From Polynucleobacter arcticus (GTDB lineage Bacteria > Pseudomonadota > Gammaproteobacteria > Burkholderiales > Burkholderiaceae), in assembly GCF_013307205.1 (NCBI RefSeq), contig NZ_CP028940.1, positions 1,471,702 to 1,535,701 of the forward strand: a stretch of 64,000 nt of DNA. Direction: 5' to 3'. The position numbers were made by a program, and so were the translations under genes. A model generated the notes under the pieces. It had not been told where the DNA came from, ran no database searches, and was given only the letters and a program-made list of their open reading frames with translations. Below are positions 55,627 to 63,336 of the stretch, one piece after another; position 1 is the first letter of the stretch, and each line of letters starts with the position of its first letter.

Positions 55627-56055
55627 TCAACCCAAGTAAGGTCTGATCTCAGCAATCAAACTTCGCAATTGCTCAGGTCTTAAAAACTGACCAAGCTCAA
55701 CGCTTTGCCCCGTCTGCGCTATAGAGAAAGTTTTTTCACGCTCTTGCGGCTGAGACAGTCTGGCCCAGCGGGTATTAAATTCAATCACGGTTTCTTTATA
55801 GGCGATGAACTTCTTCACCACCAAACGGGTACCGCTGATCTCTATCTGCTCAAAATCCAAGGCATGTCTGCAGTACACCAAAAAACCGATTGTCACTGCA
55901 GTCAGCTCGATTGCAGTGAAGATCAGAATCATCTTTACCCCGACCAATAAAAAACCGGTGGCTACGGTAACTGACAGACAAACCAGACCCAAATAGAACT
56001 TGAGCAACTGAGAGGGTGTCAGCGAACAATTTCGCCGCATTTTCCAAGTTTTCAT
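55627..56055 (-). CDS. DUF2244 membrane protein
   Basis: 142 residues with two adjacent membrane helices near residues 15-60, then a soluble beta-rich part (FEQIEISGTRLVVKKFIAYKE). The layout matches DUF2244, often near cytochrome oxidase genes, function unknown. ATG 56055 or 56040 starts it. It lies 19 bases downstream of a small 50-residue gene on the same strand. Confidence 0.75.
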   Translation of the reverse strand: MKTWKMRRNCSLTPSQLLKFYLGLVCLSVTVATGFLLVGVKMILIFTAIELTAVTIGFLVYCRHALDFEQIEISGTRLVVKKFIAYKETVIEFNTRWARLSQPQEREKTFSIAQTGQSVELGQFLRPEQLRSLIAEIRPYLG

Positions 56056-56074
56056 GCTGGAAAATTGTCAACGG

Positions 56075-56227
56075 TTAATTGGTGGCAGCTTTGGCCTGTT
56101 TGGCCTTCTCAAGCTGATCAGCGCTACGCTGCTGAAAATCGACCATGGTGTGGTAACCCATCTGATAGCAGGGGCAATGCTTGCCCAAAATCCAACGCGC
56201 AAGCTTAACTCGCAATTTTTGCATCAT
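56075..56227 (-). CDS. 50-residue basic protein
   Basis: A short gene with a very good ribosome site (AGGAGAATAAAC) before a double ATG. The product begins MMQKLRVKLARWILGKHCPC and contains a CPC pair followed by a charged helix. No family recognised. It precedes the DUF2244 gene by 19 bases, suggesting co-expression. It was found by direct reading, being below common size cut-offs. Confidence 0.6.
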   Translation of the reverse strand: MMQKLRVKLARWILGKHCPCYQMGYHTMVDFQQRSADQLEKAKQAKAATN

Positions 56228-56339
56228 GTTTATTCTCCTGTGAATAGGTAGCAATTTAGCTGAAATCCCAAATTACTGCTGAACATGGCGCTATTTCAAG
56301 TACTCAGCAAACTAAACGTAAATCCTTTAAATTAAACGG

Positions 56340-56984
56340 ATGACAAAACCCTCTTTAACCGCTAGCTGGATTCCCTTATTTCCTCTGGGAACCACCCTAT
56401 TTCCGGGTGGCATCATTGCGCTCAAAATTTTTGAAGCACGCTACTTAGACATGATGAAGCGTTGCCTTCGCGAAAATACCCCCTATGGAGTAATCAGCAT
56501 TCTGGCTGACAAAGCCGTTGACTCAGATACTTCCGTAGCGCACTTTTCTGATATTGGTACCTTGGCAACATTAGAGGAATTTGATCCAATTCAGCCAGCC
56601 CTCTATATGACCAAGTCTTATGGAATACAACGATTCAAAGTACTCAATCTCCGACAAGAGTCTGATGGTTTGTGGATGGGCCAGATTGAGCTGATTGCCG
56701 CTGACCCTGAAATCCCATTACCAAAAGAACATGAAAAGGTAGCCTCGCTCCTGCAGGAGATCATGTCTATTATTAAAAGTGAAGATCTATTGGGAGATGG
56801 CGCATTTAGGATGCCAGCAAATCCCGATGATTGTGGCTGGGTCTCTAATCGGTTGGCTGAATTACTACCACTCCCCCTCGCGCAGAAGAATCACTTACTT
56901 GCGCAAAGTAACCCCAGAATTCGACTCGATTTGATTTCAGAAATCATCGAGGAAGATGGCTTGCACAACATCGTCATGCATTAA
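56340..56984 (+). CDS. LON-substrate-binding domain protein
   Basis: 214 residues corresponding only to the N-terminal substrate-binding domain of Lon protease: IPLFPLGTTLFPGGIIALKIFEARYLDMMKRCL is diagnostic. No AAA or protease domain follows, as in the free-standing family of unknown function. It starts a rightward run with the MpaB-like, DUF4149 and secreted-protein genes, four bases before the next start. Confidence 0.88.
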   Translation: MTKPSLTASWIPLFPLGTTLFPGGIIALKIFEARYLDMMKRCLRENTPYGVISILADKAVDSDTSVAHFSDIGTLATLEEFDPIQPALYMTKSYGIQRFKVLNLRQESDGLWMGQIELIAADPEIPLPKEHEKVASLLQEIMSIIKSEDLLGDGAFRMPANPDDCGWVSNRLAELLPLPLAQKNHLLAQSNPRIRLDLISEIIEEDGLHNIVMH

Positions 56985-56987
56985 AAA

Positions 56988-57857
56988 ATGATTGATGAAC
57001 TCATTCGTCGATCTATTCGACAAATGGTGGGCGGCGGAGGCCCGCCGATCGCTTTTTTATCCCCCGCCGGCGATCGAGGCTTTTTTGGCCCCGAGTCCAT
57101 AGCCTGGAAGGTGCATGCAGATTTTGTTTCAATGATGATCGGCGGCATCAGCTCCTTGGTACTGCAGGCCCTGCACCCTAAAGCACTCGCTGGAGTGTGG
57201 GATCACTCGACTTTCAGAGAGGATCTGAAAGGTAGATTAGGCAGGACTGCATTCTTTATTGCCGCAACGACCTATGGCTCCAATGAAATGGCCAACAATG
57301 CCATTCATCGCGTCAATCAGATTCATCAAAAAGTCACGGGATTCGATGAATTTAACCAACCCTACAGGGCAGATGATCCGAACTTGCTAGCATGGGTTCA
57401 TCTGACTGAAACCTTTAGCTTTATGAGTTCCTATGAGTCATACCGAAGTGAATCTCTTCATGCCCAGCAAAAAAATCAGTACTTTGCGGAAATGAAAATG
57501 CTTGGGGAGAGATTGGGCGCTATTGATTTACCCAATACTTATGATGGCACTCAGTTGGCAATACAACATTACCGCGATCAACTACATTATGGAGAGAGGG
57601 CCAAAAGTATCATCGGTCTCCTCGATAGCTTTCCAAGTAATCTCATCTCCAGGCCATTTGTCAAAATGATTACTGGCGCAGGTTTTCTGAATCTACCAAA
57701 TTGGGTATACCCCATCATTCATCGTCCAGTACCAAGTCGATTAGAGCGACTGGCGATGCGTTCCACCATTCGACTGATGGCAATCCCCGTCAGAGAAGCA
57801 TTAAAGGACGGCGTAGCCGCCCACTCCCTCCGTAGGGTTTACGGATCATCCTTATGA
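56988..57857 (+). CDS. MpaB/DUF2236-family oxygenase-like protein
   Basis: 289 residues. The family signature is visible in SLVLQALHPKALAGVWDHSTFREDLKGRLGRTAFFIA and AWVHLTETFSFMSSYESYR, where histidines coordinate a heme b-type group in latex-clearing and MpaB-type proteins. The substrate here is unknown. It follows the LON-domain gene directly. Confidence 0.82.
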   Translation: MIDELIRRSIRQMVGGGGPPIAFLSPAGDRGFFGPESIAWKVHADFVSMMIGGISSLVLQALHPKALAGVWDHSTFREDLKGRLGRTAFFIAATTYGSNEMANNAIHRVNQIHQKVTGFDEFNQPYRADDPNLLAWVHLTETFSFMSSYESYRSESLHAQQKNQYFAEMKMLGERLGAIDLPNTYDGTQLAIQHYRDQLHYGERAKSIIGLLDSFPSNLISRPFVKMITGAGFLNLPNWVYPIIHRPVPSRLERLAMRSTIRLMAIPVREALKDGVAAHSLRRVYGSSL

Positions 57858-57867
57858 AAAATCAATC

Positions 57868-58245
57868 ATGATCACAAATTATCTTATTGCAGGCATGGTG
57901 GGAATCATGCTGTTCTTTACTGTTGTCGTAGCCCCTACCGTATTTAAAGTATTGCCCGTAGAGTGGTCCAGTAAATATGTCCGAAACTTTTTCCCAAAAT
58001 ACTATGCTTTTTTAGGCCTAGTTACTCTAGTAACCGTATTTACTGAGCAAGATCCTGTTAACAGGCTCTACCTGATCGCCTGTGTGATTCTGTTCGCTTT
58101 CACATTATTTTTTCTCACCGGAAGAATTAATGCAGCAAAAGATGAGGGGAGAAATAAGCAGTTCCATGTCTTACATGGCTTAAGCGTCGTGATTAATGTG
58201 ATTCAACTCGGTATCTTTATTTACCTGCTGGCTATTTCACTATGA
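57868..58245 (+). CDS. DUF4149-like membrane protein
   Basis: 125 residues with four membrane helices (AGMVGIMLFFTVVVAPTVFK, an AFLGLVTLVTVFT segment, LIACVILFAFTLFFLTG, SVVINVIQLGIFIYLLA) and a central RINAAKDEG loop typical of the DUF4149 family. Function unknown. The start overlaps nothing, but its stop overlaps the next gene as ATGA. Confidence 0.75.
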   Translation: MITNYLIAGMVGIMLFFTVVVAPTVFKVLPVEWSSKYVRNFFPKYYAFLGLVTLVTVFTEQDPVNRLYLIACVILFAFTLFFLTGRINAAKDEGRNKQFHVLHGLSVVINVIQLGIFIYLLAISL

Positions 58246-58574
58246 GACTATCTACCCTAATCATCTCTATCGGCTTGTTTGTTACTGCACTATCCCCTGC
58301 ACAGGCTCAACAGGTAAATACAACTCAAGTTAGCCCTGGCTACAAAGAGTCTTGTGTCAAAGAGCAGATGCAAGTGCACGCTAAATTAAAAGGCATTTCT
58401 GCTGGGACGTTCAATGACTTCTGTGACTGCACGGCACGCCAACTTAGCAACAGTCTCAGTGCCGCTCAACTGAAAGAGCTCAATCAAAGCAAGAGTCGTC
58501 CAGAATGGTTTAAGACGGCAGAACAAGCTGCTGGCAAGGTTTGCTTAAAAGAAGATCCTAAGACTCAGGTTTAG
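58242..58574 (+). CDS. small secreted cysteine-containing protein
   Basis: 110 residues with a signal peptide (MRLSTLIISIGLFVTALSPAQAQQ). The mature part has cysteines in YKESCVKEQMQ, DFCDCTARQL and GKVCLKED, probably two disulfides. No family recognised. It is coupled to the DUF4149 gene by a four-base overlap and its last 17 bases overlap the converging 64-residue gene. Confidence 0.65.
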   Translation: MRLSTLIISIGLFVTALSPAQAQQVNTTQVSPGYKESCVKEQMQVHAKLKGISAGTFNDFCDCTARQLSNSLSAAQLKELNQSKSRPEWFKTAEQAAGKVCLKEDPKTQV

Positions 58575-58752
58575 CGTCTTTAGAGTGCACATCTTTAAGA
58601 TCGGCACTAGAGTCTAAAGAACTCGTTTTTGCTGACATCAGGGGTGGTGCACTCATTTTCTCGCCATCCCATACCTGGCCACACCAGCACTCCCCCGCAT
58701 CGTTAATGATGCAGACGCCGGAACCACAACAACGTTTATCTGGTGCTTTCAT
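58558..58752 (-). CDS. small cysteine-rich protein
   Basis: 64 residues: PDKRCCGSGVCIINDAGECWCGQVWDGE holds five cysteines and resembles short CCG-type metal or oxidoreductase-like motifs, followed by a Ser/Asp-rich tail. The ribosome site AAAAGGTGAATC precedes the ATG, and it is convergent with the secreted-protein gene. Metal binding is inferred only from the cysteines. Confidence 0.55.
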   Translation of the reverse strand: MKAPDKRCCGSGVCIINDAGECWCGQVWDGEKMSAPPLMSAKTSSLDSSADLKDVHSKDAKPES

Positions 58753-58848
58753 GATTCACCTTTTCATCCTGAACAATTCATAATGAGGCCTATTCTAGAG
58801 TTTTTAACCAAATAGCGCACTCATCCCTTCAGCCCGATTCATCTAGCC

Positions 58849-59472
58849 ATGCAAAACCTGTTATTTCAAACCCAGAGCCCATCTGAACCCATAGTCATCC
58901 TGGCAAAAGATGGGCGAGCTGAGTATTTCAACCATTTTTATGATGCTGATACTTCTGACCACTTATTTGAAAAGCTATTGAGCTCGCTGAGCTGGGAATC
59001 AGATCGCATTCAGATGTTTGGAAAACTGGTTACCACTAGTAGAAAGGTAGCCTGGGTAGGAGATCCTGATTGCAGTTACACCTACTCTGGAGTTCCAAAA
59101 CAACCCCAGAATTGGACCGACGAGTTACTACAAATAAAGCAGAAGTTAGAACAAGTCACTGGCCATACCTACAACTCTTGCTTACTCAATCTGTATCACA
59201 CCGGTCAAGAGGGTATGGGGTGGCATAGCGACGATGAGAAAGAGTTGGATAACAGTAATCCGATTGCATCAATCAGCCTAGGTGCTCGACGCAAGTTTGC
59301 CTTTCGTCATAAGCAGGATAAAACCACCAATGCCCTCTTTCTGGAAAATGGGAGTCTACTGATCATGCATCCACCTATTCAGGAATATTGGCATCACAGC
59401 TTACTGAAGACCAAAACCGTCATGAGCCCCCGAATCAACCTGACCTTTCGAAAAATACTTTCTAAAATATGA
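58849..59472 (+). CDS. AlkB-like 2-oxoglutarate/Fe(II) oxygenase
   Basis: 207 residues with the dioxygenase metal triad: H and D in GMGWHSDDEKEL, and a distal H in EYWHHSLLKT. The 2-oxoglutarate arginines lie in SPRINLTFRKI. This pattern matches the AlkB family that removes alkyl groups from DNA or RNA bases. Its stop overlaps the start of the FAD oxidoreductase gene (ATGA). Confidence 0.88.
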   Translation: MQNLLFQTQSPSEPIVILAKDGRAEYFNHFYDADTSDHLFEKLLSSLSWESDRIQMFGKLVTTSRKVAWVGDPDCSYTYSGVPKQPQNWTDELLQIKQKLEQVTGHTYNSCLLNLYHTGQEGMGWHSDDEKELDNSNPIASISLGARRKFAFRHKQDKTTNALFLENGSLLIMHPPIQEYWHHSLLKTKTVMSPRINLTFRKILSKI

Positions 59473-60473
59473 ACTCCAATAGAGCAATTCAAAAGGTGGC
59501 AGTGATTGGCGCAGGAATTGCAGGCCTCTCTTGCGCAAAAGCATTACAAGCATTGGGCATGTCCGTTGATATCTTTGAAAAAAGTCGCGGCCCCAGTGGA
59601 CGTATGAGTACACGTCGTACGCAAGATTGGTCCGCAGATCATGGCGCCCAATATTTCACAGCTCGAGATCCTCGTTTTATTCAGGAAGTACAAAGCTGGA
59701 TTCAGGCTAGTACTGCCGATATCTGGATGCCCAAACTTAAGGTGTACGAGAACAAGGCATGGCGTGATAGCAGCTCACCAGACGTTCGCTATGTTGGCAT
59801 TCCCAATATGAACTCACCCGGAAAGTATTTGGCTGAGAGTATGTCCATTCAATATGAGAAAACAATTTCAAGATTAGAGCGAAAAGGTGACCAGTGGTCT
59901 CTTCGATGCGGCGAGGAAGATGAAATTTTAGGGCTGTATGATTTTGTCGTATTGGCGATACCCGCTCCTCAGGCTAGCGCTTTAGCGAACGATCTTGACG
60001 CTCGAGTCGCCACTATCACCACTTCAGCACAGATGCAGGCCTGCTGGACGATGATGGCGCATTTTCCCAAGCAAACAATGACAGACTTTGATGCAGCCTT
60101 TATCAATCAAGAAATCATTAGCTGGATTTGTCAAAATGGATCTAAGCCGATGCGTCAAGGCCAAACCTGGACTATTCACGGCAATCCGAATTGGAGCCAA
60201 GAGCATGTCGAGCTCAGTAAGGAAGAAGCTCAAGAGCAAATGCTGGCATGTTTAACGAGGCTAGGGGTTCACTGTCAAGATTCTGAAATCAGCATGCACC
60301 GCTGGCGCTACGCGAGCGGCGGACTGGAGAATGCAATTGGCTATCTTTCGCTACCGGATATCGGTTTAGGACTTTGTGGAGACTGGCTTCATGGCGGCAG
60401 AGTCGAAGGCGCCTGGCTTAGTGGACTGGAGTTAGCGTCTGAAATAAATAGGTCTACACAAAGCAGTATTTAA
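59469..60473 (+). CDS. FAD-dependent amine oxidoreductase, renalase-like
   Basis: 334 residues. The N-terminal Rossmann motif VIGAGIAGLSCAKALQALG is followed by the GR(M)STR segment and FDFG-like AQYFTARD stretch found in renalase-type flavoproteins. The C-terminal part has HRWRYASGGLENAIGYL and GLGLCGDWLHGGRVEGAWLSG. The natural substrate in bacteria is reported to be isomeric dihydronicotinamides; here it is only inferred. Its stop overlaps the converging gene by four bases. Confidence 0.82.
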   Translation: MNSNRAIQKVAVIGAGIAGLSCAKALQALGMSVDIFEKSRGPSGRMSTRRTQDWSADHGAQYFTARDPRFIQEVQSWIQASTADIWMPKLKVYENKAWRDSSSPDVRYVGIPNMNSPGKYLAESMSIQYEKTISRLERKGDQWSLRCGEEDEILGLYDFVVLAIPAPQASALANDLDARVATITTSAQMQACWTMMAHFPKQTMTDFDAAFINQEIISWICQNGSKPMRQGQTWTIHGNPNWSQEHVELSKEEAQEQMLACLTRLGVHCQDSEISMHRWRYASGGLENAIGYLSLPDIGLGLCGDWLHGGRVEGAWLSGLELASEINRSTQSSI

Positions 60474-61969
60474 AAGGATTTACGTAACCGTAAGCTGCCC
60501 TGATAAAACGAGTAAGCGCTAGAAAACTCCGTAGAGATTGCGGCCGATAAGCTTAAATCTTTCTTTAACTCATAGTTGGCTGAAGAAATCTCAATTACAG
60601 TAGCGCGAGCGTTGGTTAAAGCAATCGGCAATCCAAACTGGTAGCCAGGGCTAGATTGTGTGGACATATTCAAGCTCGATGATTTTCCAAAGTCGTACTT
60701 ATAGCCAACTGAAATAGACCCGAGACTGTACTCATTGGATGCATCCATGAGGGAGTATTTCAAGCCAAGAGTGGCAGGCACAGATACATAACTCATTGAT
60801 GAGGTATTAAGGCCTGCACTAGGATTTCCTCCTGCACCACTCACCGACTCGTTCATGCCCTTGTACGCATAATTGGTAACTGCTACATTTAAAAAACCAT
60901 CTAGATTTGGCAATGCTCTAGCTACAGGAATCGAACCTAATACGTTAACACCGTAAGTATTGACATTGGTATTGCCAGTCGCACTTTGAATATTTGCAGA
61001 TGAGCCTGAAACTGTGCTCTGTGTCAGGTTCTGTCGGGTGCTGTTGTAGTTATAGTTACCGAAAAGTAGGGTTCCAACCAATTTAACTGCTTCAATCTGT
61101 ACCTTTTTAAATAAGCCTACGCTTAAGCCCAGTCCATTGCCACTTCCATCTGAGCCAGCGGAATAATTTATTGAGCTTACATTCGCCAGAACTCCCGCAG
61201 GGTCATCTTTTCCGCCAAAAATATTGCCCATGAGATTTAAACCCCAAAAAGAAATATTTTGCTTGGCCCCTGAGGACTGACCCACCTGATCAACTGAACC
61301 ACCCTGATAGTAGAAAGATGACTTAATCGTTGCATCACTCTTATCCTCAATCATGAGGCTGGCATCTCGAATACTAGCCTCATTAGCTCTAATAGTAGAG
61401 TTAAGTGGCCCAGCCATTAGGCCGGCAGGAACCTGACTAGAGGCGCCAGGAGCGTATGTGTAAAAACCAGGGGCAGTCTGAGTCGCCGAAGTTTGGCTAG
61501 TGGTGGCGACATAACTCCCGACAGGAGCGTAGGTGGCAGCGGATGCGCCAGAAACAGAAACGTAGGACCCAACTGGTGATGGTGTCGCTTGAGTAGCGCC
61601 AGTAACCGCCACGAAATAACCTGCAGGTGCCTGAGTGGCAACAGATGCACCAGAAACTGAAACATAGCGCCCAACTGGTGCCAAAGTCGCCTCAGTAGCA
61701 CCTGCAAACGGAACGTAGTAACCGGGAGTAGCCTGGAGAGCCGATGTTTGACCGGCATTCGGTTGATACGTTCCTGGCGATGTTAAGGTTGCTGCAGTTG
61801 CACCTGCAAAATTGACATAAGAGCCAGCAGGCGCAGGAGTGCAGGCTGTGGGGATATCAGTACCATTAGAGCTAAAAGAGCCAGGAAAACAATTGGCCGC
61901 AAAAACACCGCTCGATGCAGAAATTCCAACAAGAAATAGGTTCAGTGATGAGGATTTAGGGGGTTTCAT
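60470..61969 (-). CDS. repeat-containing outer-membrane beta-barrel protein
   Basis: About 499 residues from ATG 61969 (MKPPKSSSLNLFLVG), with a signal peptide ending near VFAANC. Next come eight tandem 17-residue units of the form xGSYVxxxGAxxATxxP (about residues 48-183 of this reading). They resemble the GCC2/GCC3 ephrin-receptor-type repeat but lack its cysteines. A Ser/Asn-rich linker follows, and then alternating strands of a beta barrel with a terminal Phe (SLRLRKSF), the OMP assembly signal. The repeats are predicted to be exposed. A longer reading from 62017 is disfavoured as it enters the divergent gene. Function unknown. Confidence 0.8.
   Translation of the reverse strand: MKPPKSSSLNLFLVGISASSGVFAANCFPGSFSSNGTDIPTACTPAPAGSYVNFAGATAATLTSPGTYQPNAGQTSALQATPGYYVPFAGATEATLAPVGRYVSVSGASVATQAPAGYFVAVTGATQATPSPVGSYVSVSGASAATYAPVGSYVATTSQTSATQTAPGFYTYAPGASSQVPAGLMAGPLNSTIRANEASIRDASLMIEDKSDATIKSSFYYQGGSVDQVGQSSGAKQNISFWGLNLMGNIFGGKDDPAGVLANVSSINYSAGSDGSGNGLGLSVGLFKKVQIEAVKLVGTLLFGNYNYNSTRQNLTQSTVSGSSANIQSATGNTNVNTYGVNVLGSIPVARALPNLDGFLNVAVTNYAYKGMNESVSGAGGNPSAGLNTSSMSYVSVPATLGLKYSLMDASNEYSLGSISVGYKYDFGKSSSLNMSTQSSPGYQFGLPIALTNARATVIEISSANYELKKDLSLSAAISTEFSSAYSFYQGSLRLRKSF
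61421..61828 (-). repeat. eight 51-bp tandem repeats in the outer-membrane protein gene
   Basis: The units encode 17 residues each: AGSYVNFAGATAATLTS, PGTYQPNAGQTSALQAT, PGYYVPFAGATEATLAP, VGRYVSVSGASVATQAP, AGYFVAVTGATQATPSP, VGSYVSVSGASAATYAP, VGSYVATTSQTSATQTA and one degenerate copy. The sequence variation between units indicates long-standing divergence rather than recent slippage. Confidence 0.9.
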
Positions 61970-61993
61970 AGTGATTAGCAGTAAATTATTAGT

Positions 61994-63334
61994 ATGAGCG
62001 CCCAAACTTTGAATCAATTACTGTCAGAAGCCGCTGAATGCTACCGGCTCAATTTAACAGAAAAGGCTGAAAACCTCTATATTGCTGCACTCCAGATAAA
62101 CCCCAATCAGGCCGGCGCTCTGTTTAACTTGGGAACCCTTCTATTGCGAAAATCTGATCTCAGAGGCGATCAGTTCATTAAGGACTCTTTTGCGCAAGAT
62201 AGTAAAAATGAAATAGACCGCAATAAAGCTGTTGAGTTGGTGATACAAATTCTCCTATCTAACGCATACAAGAAACATGCAGAGGAGTGGGTGAGATTTG
62301 CCGAGCTGAATCAACTCCATTTCCCGGCATTGAGCGAACTCAAAAGACAAGTTGAGATTCCAGCATATTTAGAAAAAACGATTTTCAGTCCAGAAAAAAA
62401 TCAGCTTTTAGAGCGCTATCACCCAATAGAGTCATCCTCCTATGTATACGCAATAGATGTTGTGGGTGGATGCAATTTACGTTGTCCCACGTGCCCGGTT
62501 GGTAATCAAAGTCAGATGCCAAAAGGAATCATGCAGCCGAAGTTATTTTTGGAGATTCTTGAAAAGATTTGCAGAGAAAATCCAAACCACAATCCGGATA
62601 TTTGGCTTTTCAATTGGAGTGAGCCACTCCTGAATCCACACTTACCAGATTTCATCAAACAGATACGAGAAAAGAATCTAACCTCCTTTATTTCGAGCAA
62701 CTTAAATATATCGGATCGAATTGAGCAGGTGATGGAGGCCAACCCCAATCGATTTAAAGTATCTATTTCTAGTTTGAAGCAGGAAGTTTATGAAGTCACC
62801 CATGAACGCGGGGATATTCAAGTAGTCATTAGCAATTTTGAAAAACTAGCTGAAGCTAGAGATAAATATCAAGCATCTACTGAAATATGGGTGGGCCATC
62901 ATCTCTATAAAAATACCATTGAGGAGATGCAACAGATCAAAGCACTTGCGGATGACTATGGTTTTGGATACCGCCCTTCATATGCAATCATGGCACCAAT
63001 CGAAAAAGCGTATTCTCTCATCAAAAATTTAGGTGATAACGCTTTGGGAATAGAACAGCAACTTTTCTTGCATCCAAAGACGATCACAGAGAATAACAAG
63101 CTTAGAAGATCGGGGAATATGGATTGTGAGTTACGATTTAACATGACTGCAATAAATTATGACGGCTCAGTTTCTTTATGTTGCGGCACAACAAAAGACC
63201 TCTCGGATACAGTAGATAAAAAAACCTATTTTTTAGAAAAAAACAGGGTCGAACTTGAGCAATTAAAATATGGTCACTCCTTCTGCTCCACCTGCATGAA
63301 TAACAATCTACACCTTACCATTCAGGATCTTTAG
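61994..63334 (+). CDS. TPR-radical SAM/SPASM-like protein
   Basis: 446 residues. The N-terminal 120 residues contain TPR-like helices (CYRLNLTEKAENLYIAALQINPNQAGALFNLGTLL). The radical SAM cluster motif is C160-x3-C164-x2-C167 in GCNLRCPTCPVG, with the SAM-fold remainder to about residue 380. The C-terminus has a twitch-type pattern of cysteines (MDCELRFN, SLCCGTTKD, FCSTCMNN) that likely binds an auxiliary [4Fe-4S] cluster. The product may modify a protein or peptide. It runs head-to-head with the repeat OMP gene, 24 bases apart, and is followed two bases later by a TPR protein gene. Confidence 0.85.
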   Translation: MSAQTLNQLLSEAAECYRLNLTEKAENLYIAALQINPNQAGALFNLGTLLLRKSDLRGDQFIKDSFAQDSKNEIDRNKAVELVIQILLSNAYKKHAEEWVRFAELNQLHFPALSELKRQVEIPAYLEKTIFSPEKNQLLERYHPIESSSYVYAIDVVGGCNLRCPTCPVGNQSQMPKGIMQPKLFLEILEKICRENPNHNPDIWLFNWSEPLLNPHLPDFIKQIREKNLTSFISSNLNISDRIEQVMEANPNRFKVSISSLKQEVYEVTHERGDIQVVISNFEKLAEARDKYQASTEIWVGHHLYKNTIEEMQQIKALADDYGFGYRPSYAIMAPIEKAYSLIKNLGDNALGIEQQLFLHPKTITENNKLRRSGNMDCELRFNMTAINYDGSVSLCCGTTKDLSDTVDKKTYFLEKNRVELEQLKYGHSFCSTCMNNNLHLTIQDL

Positions 63335-63336
63335 AC

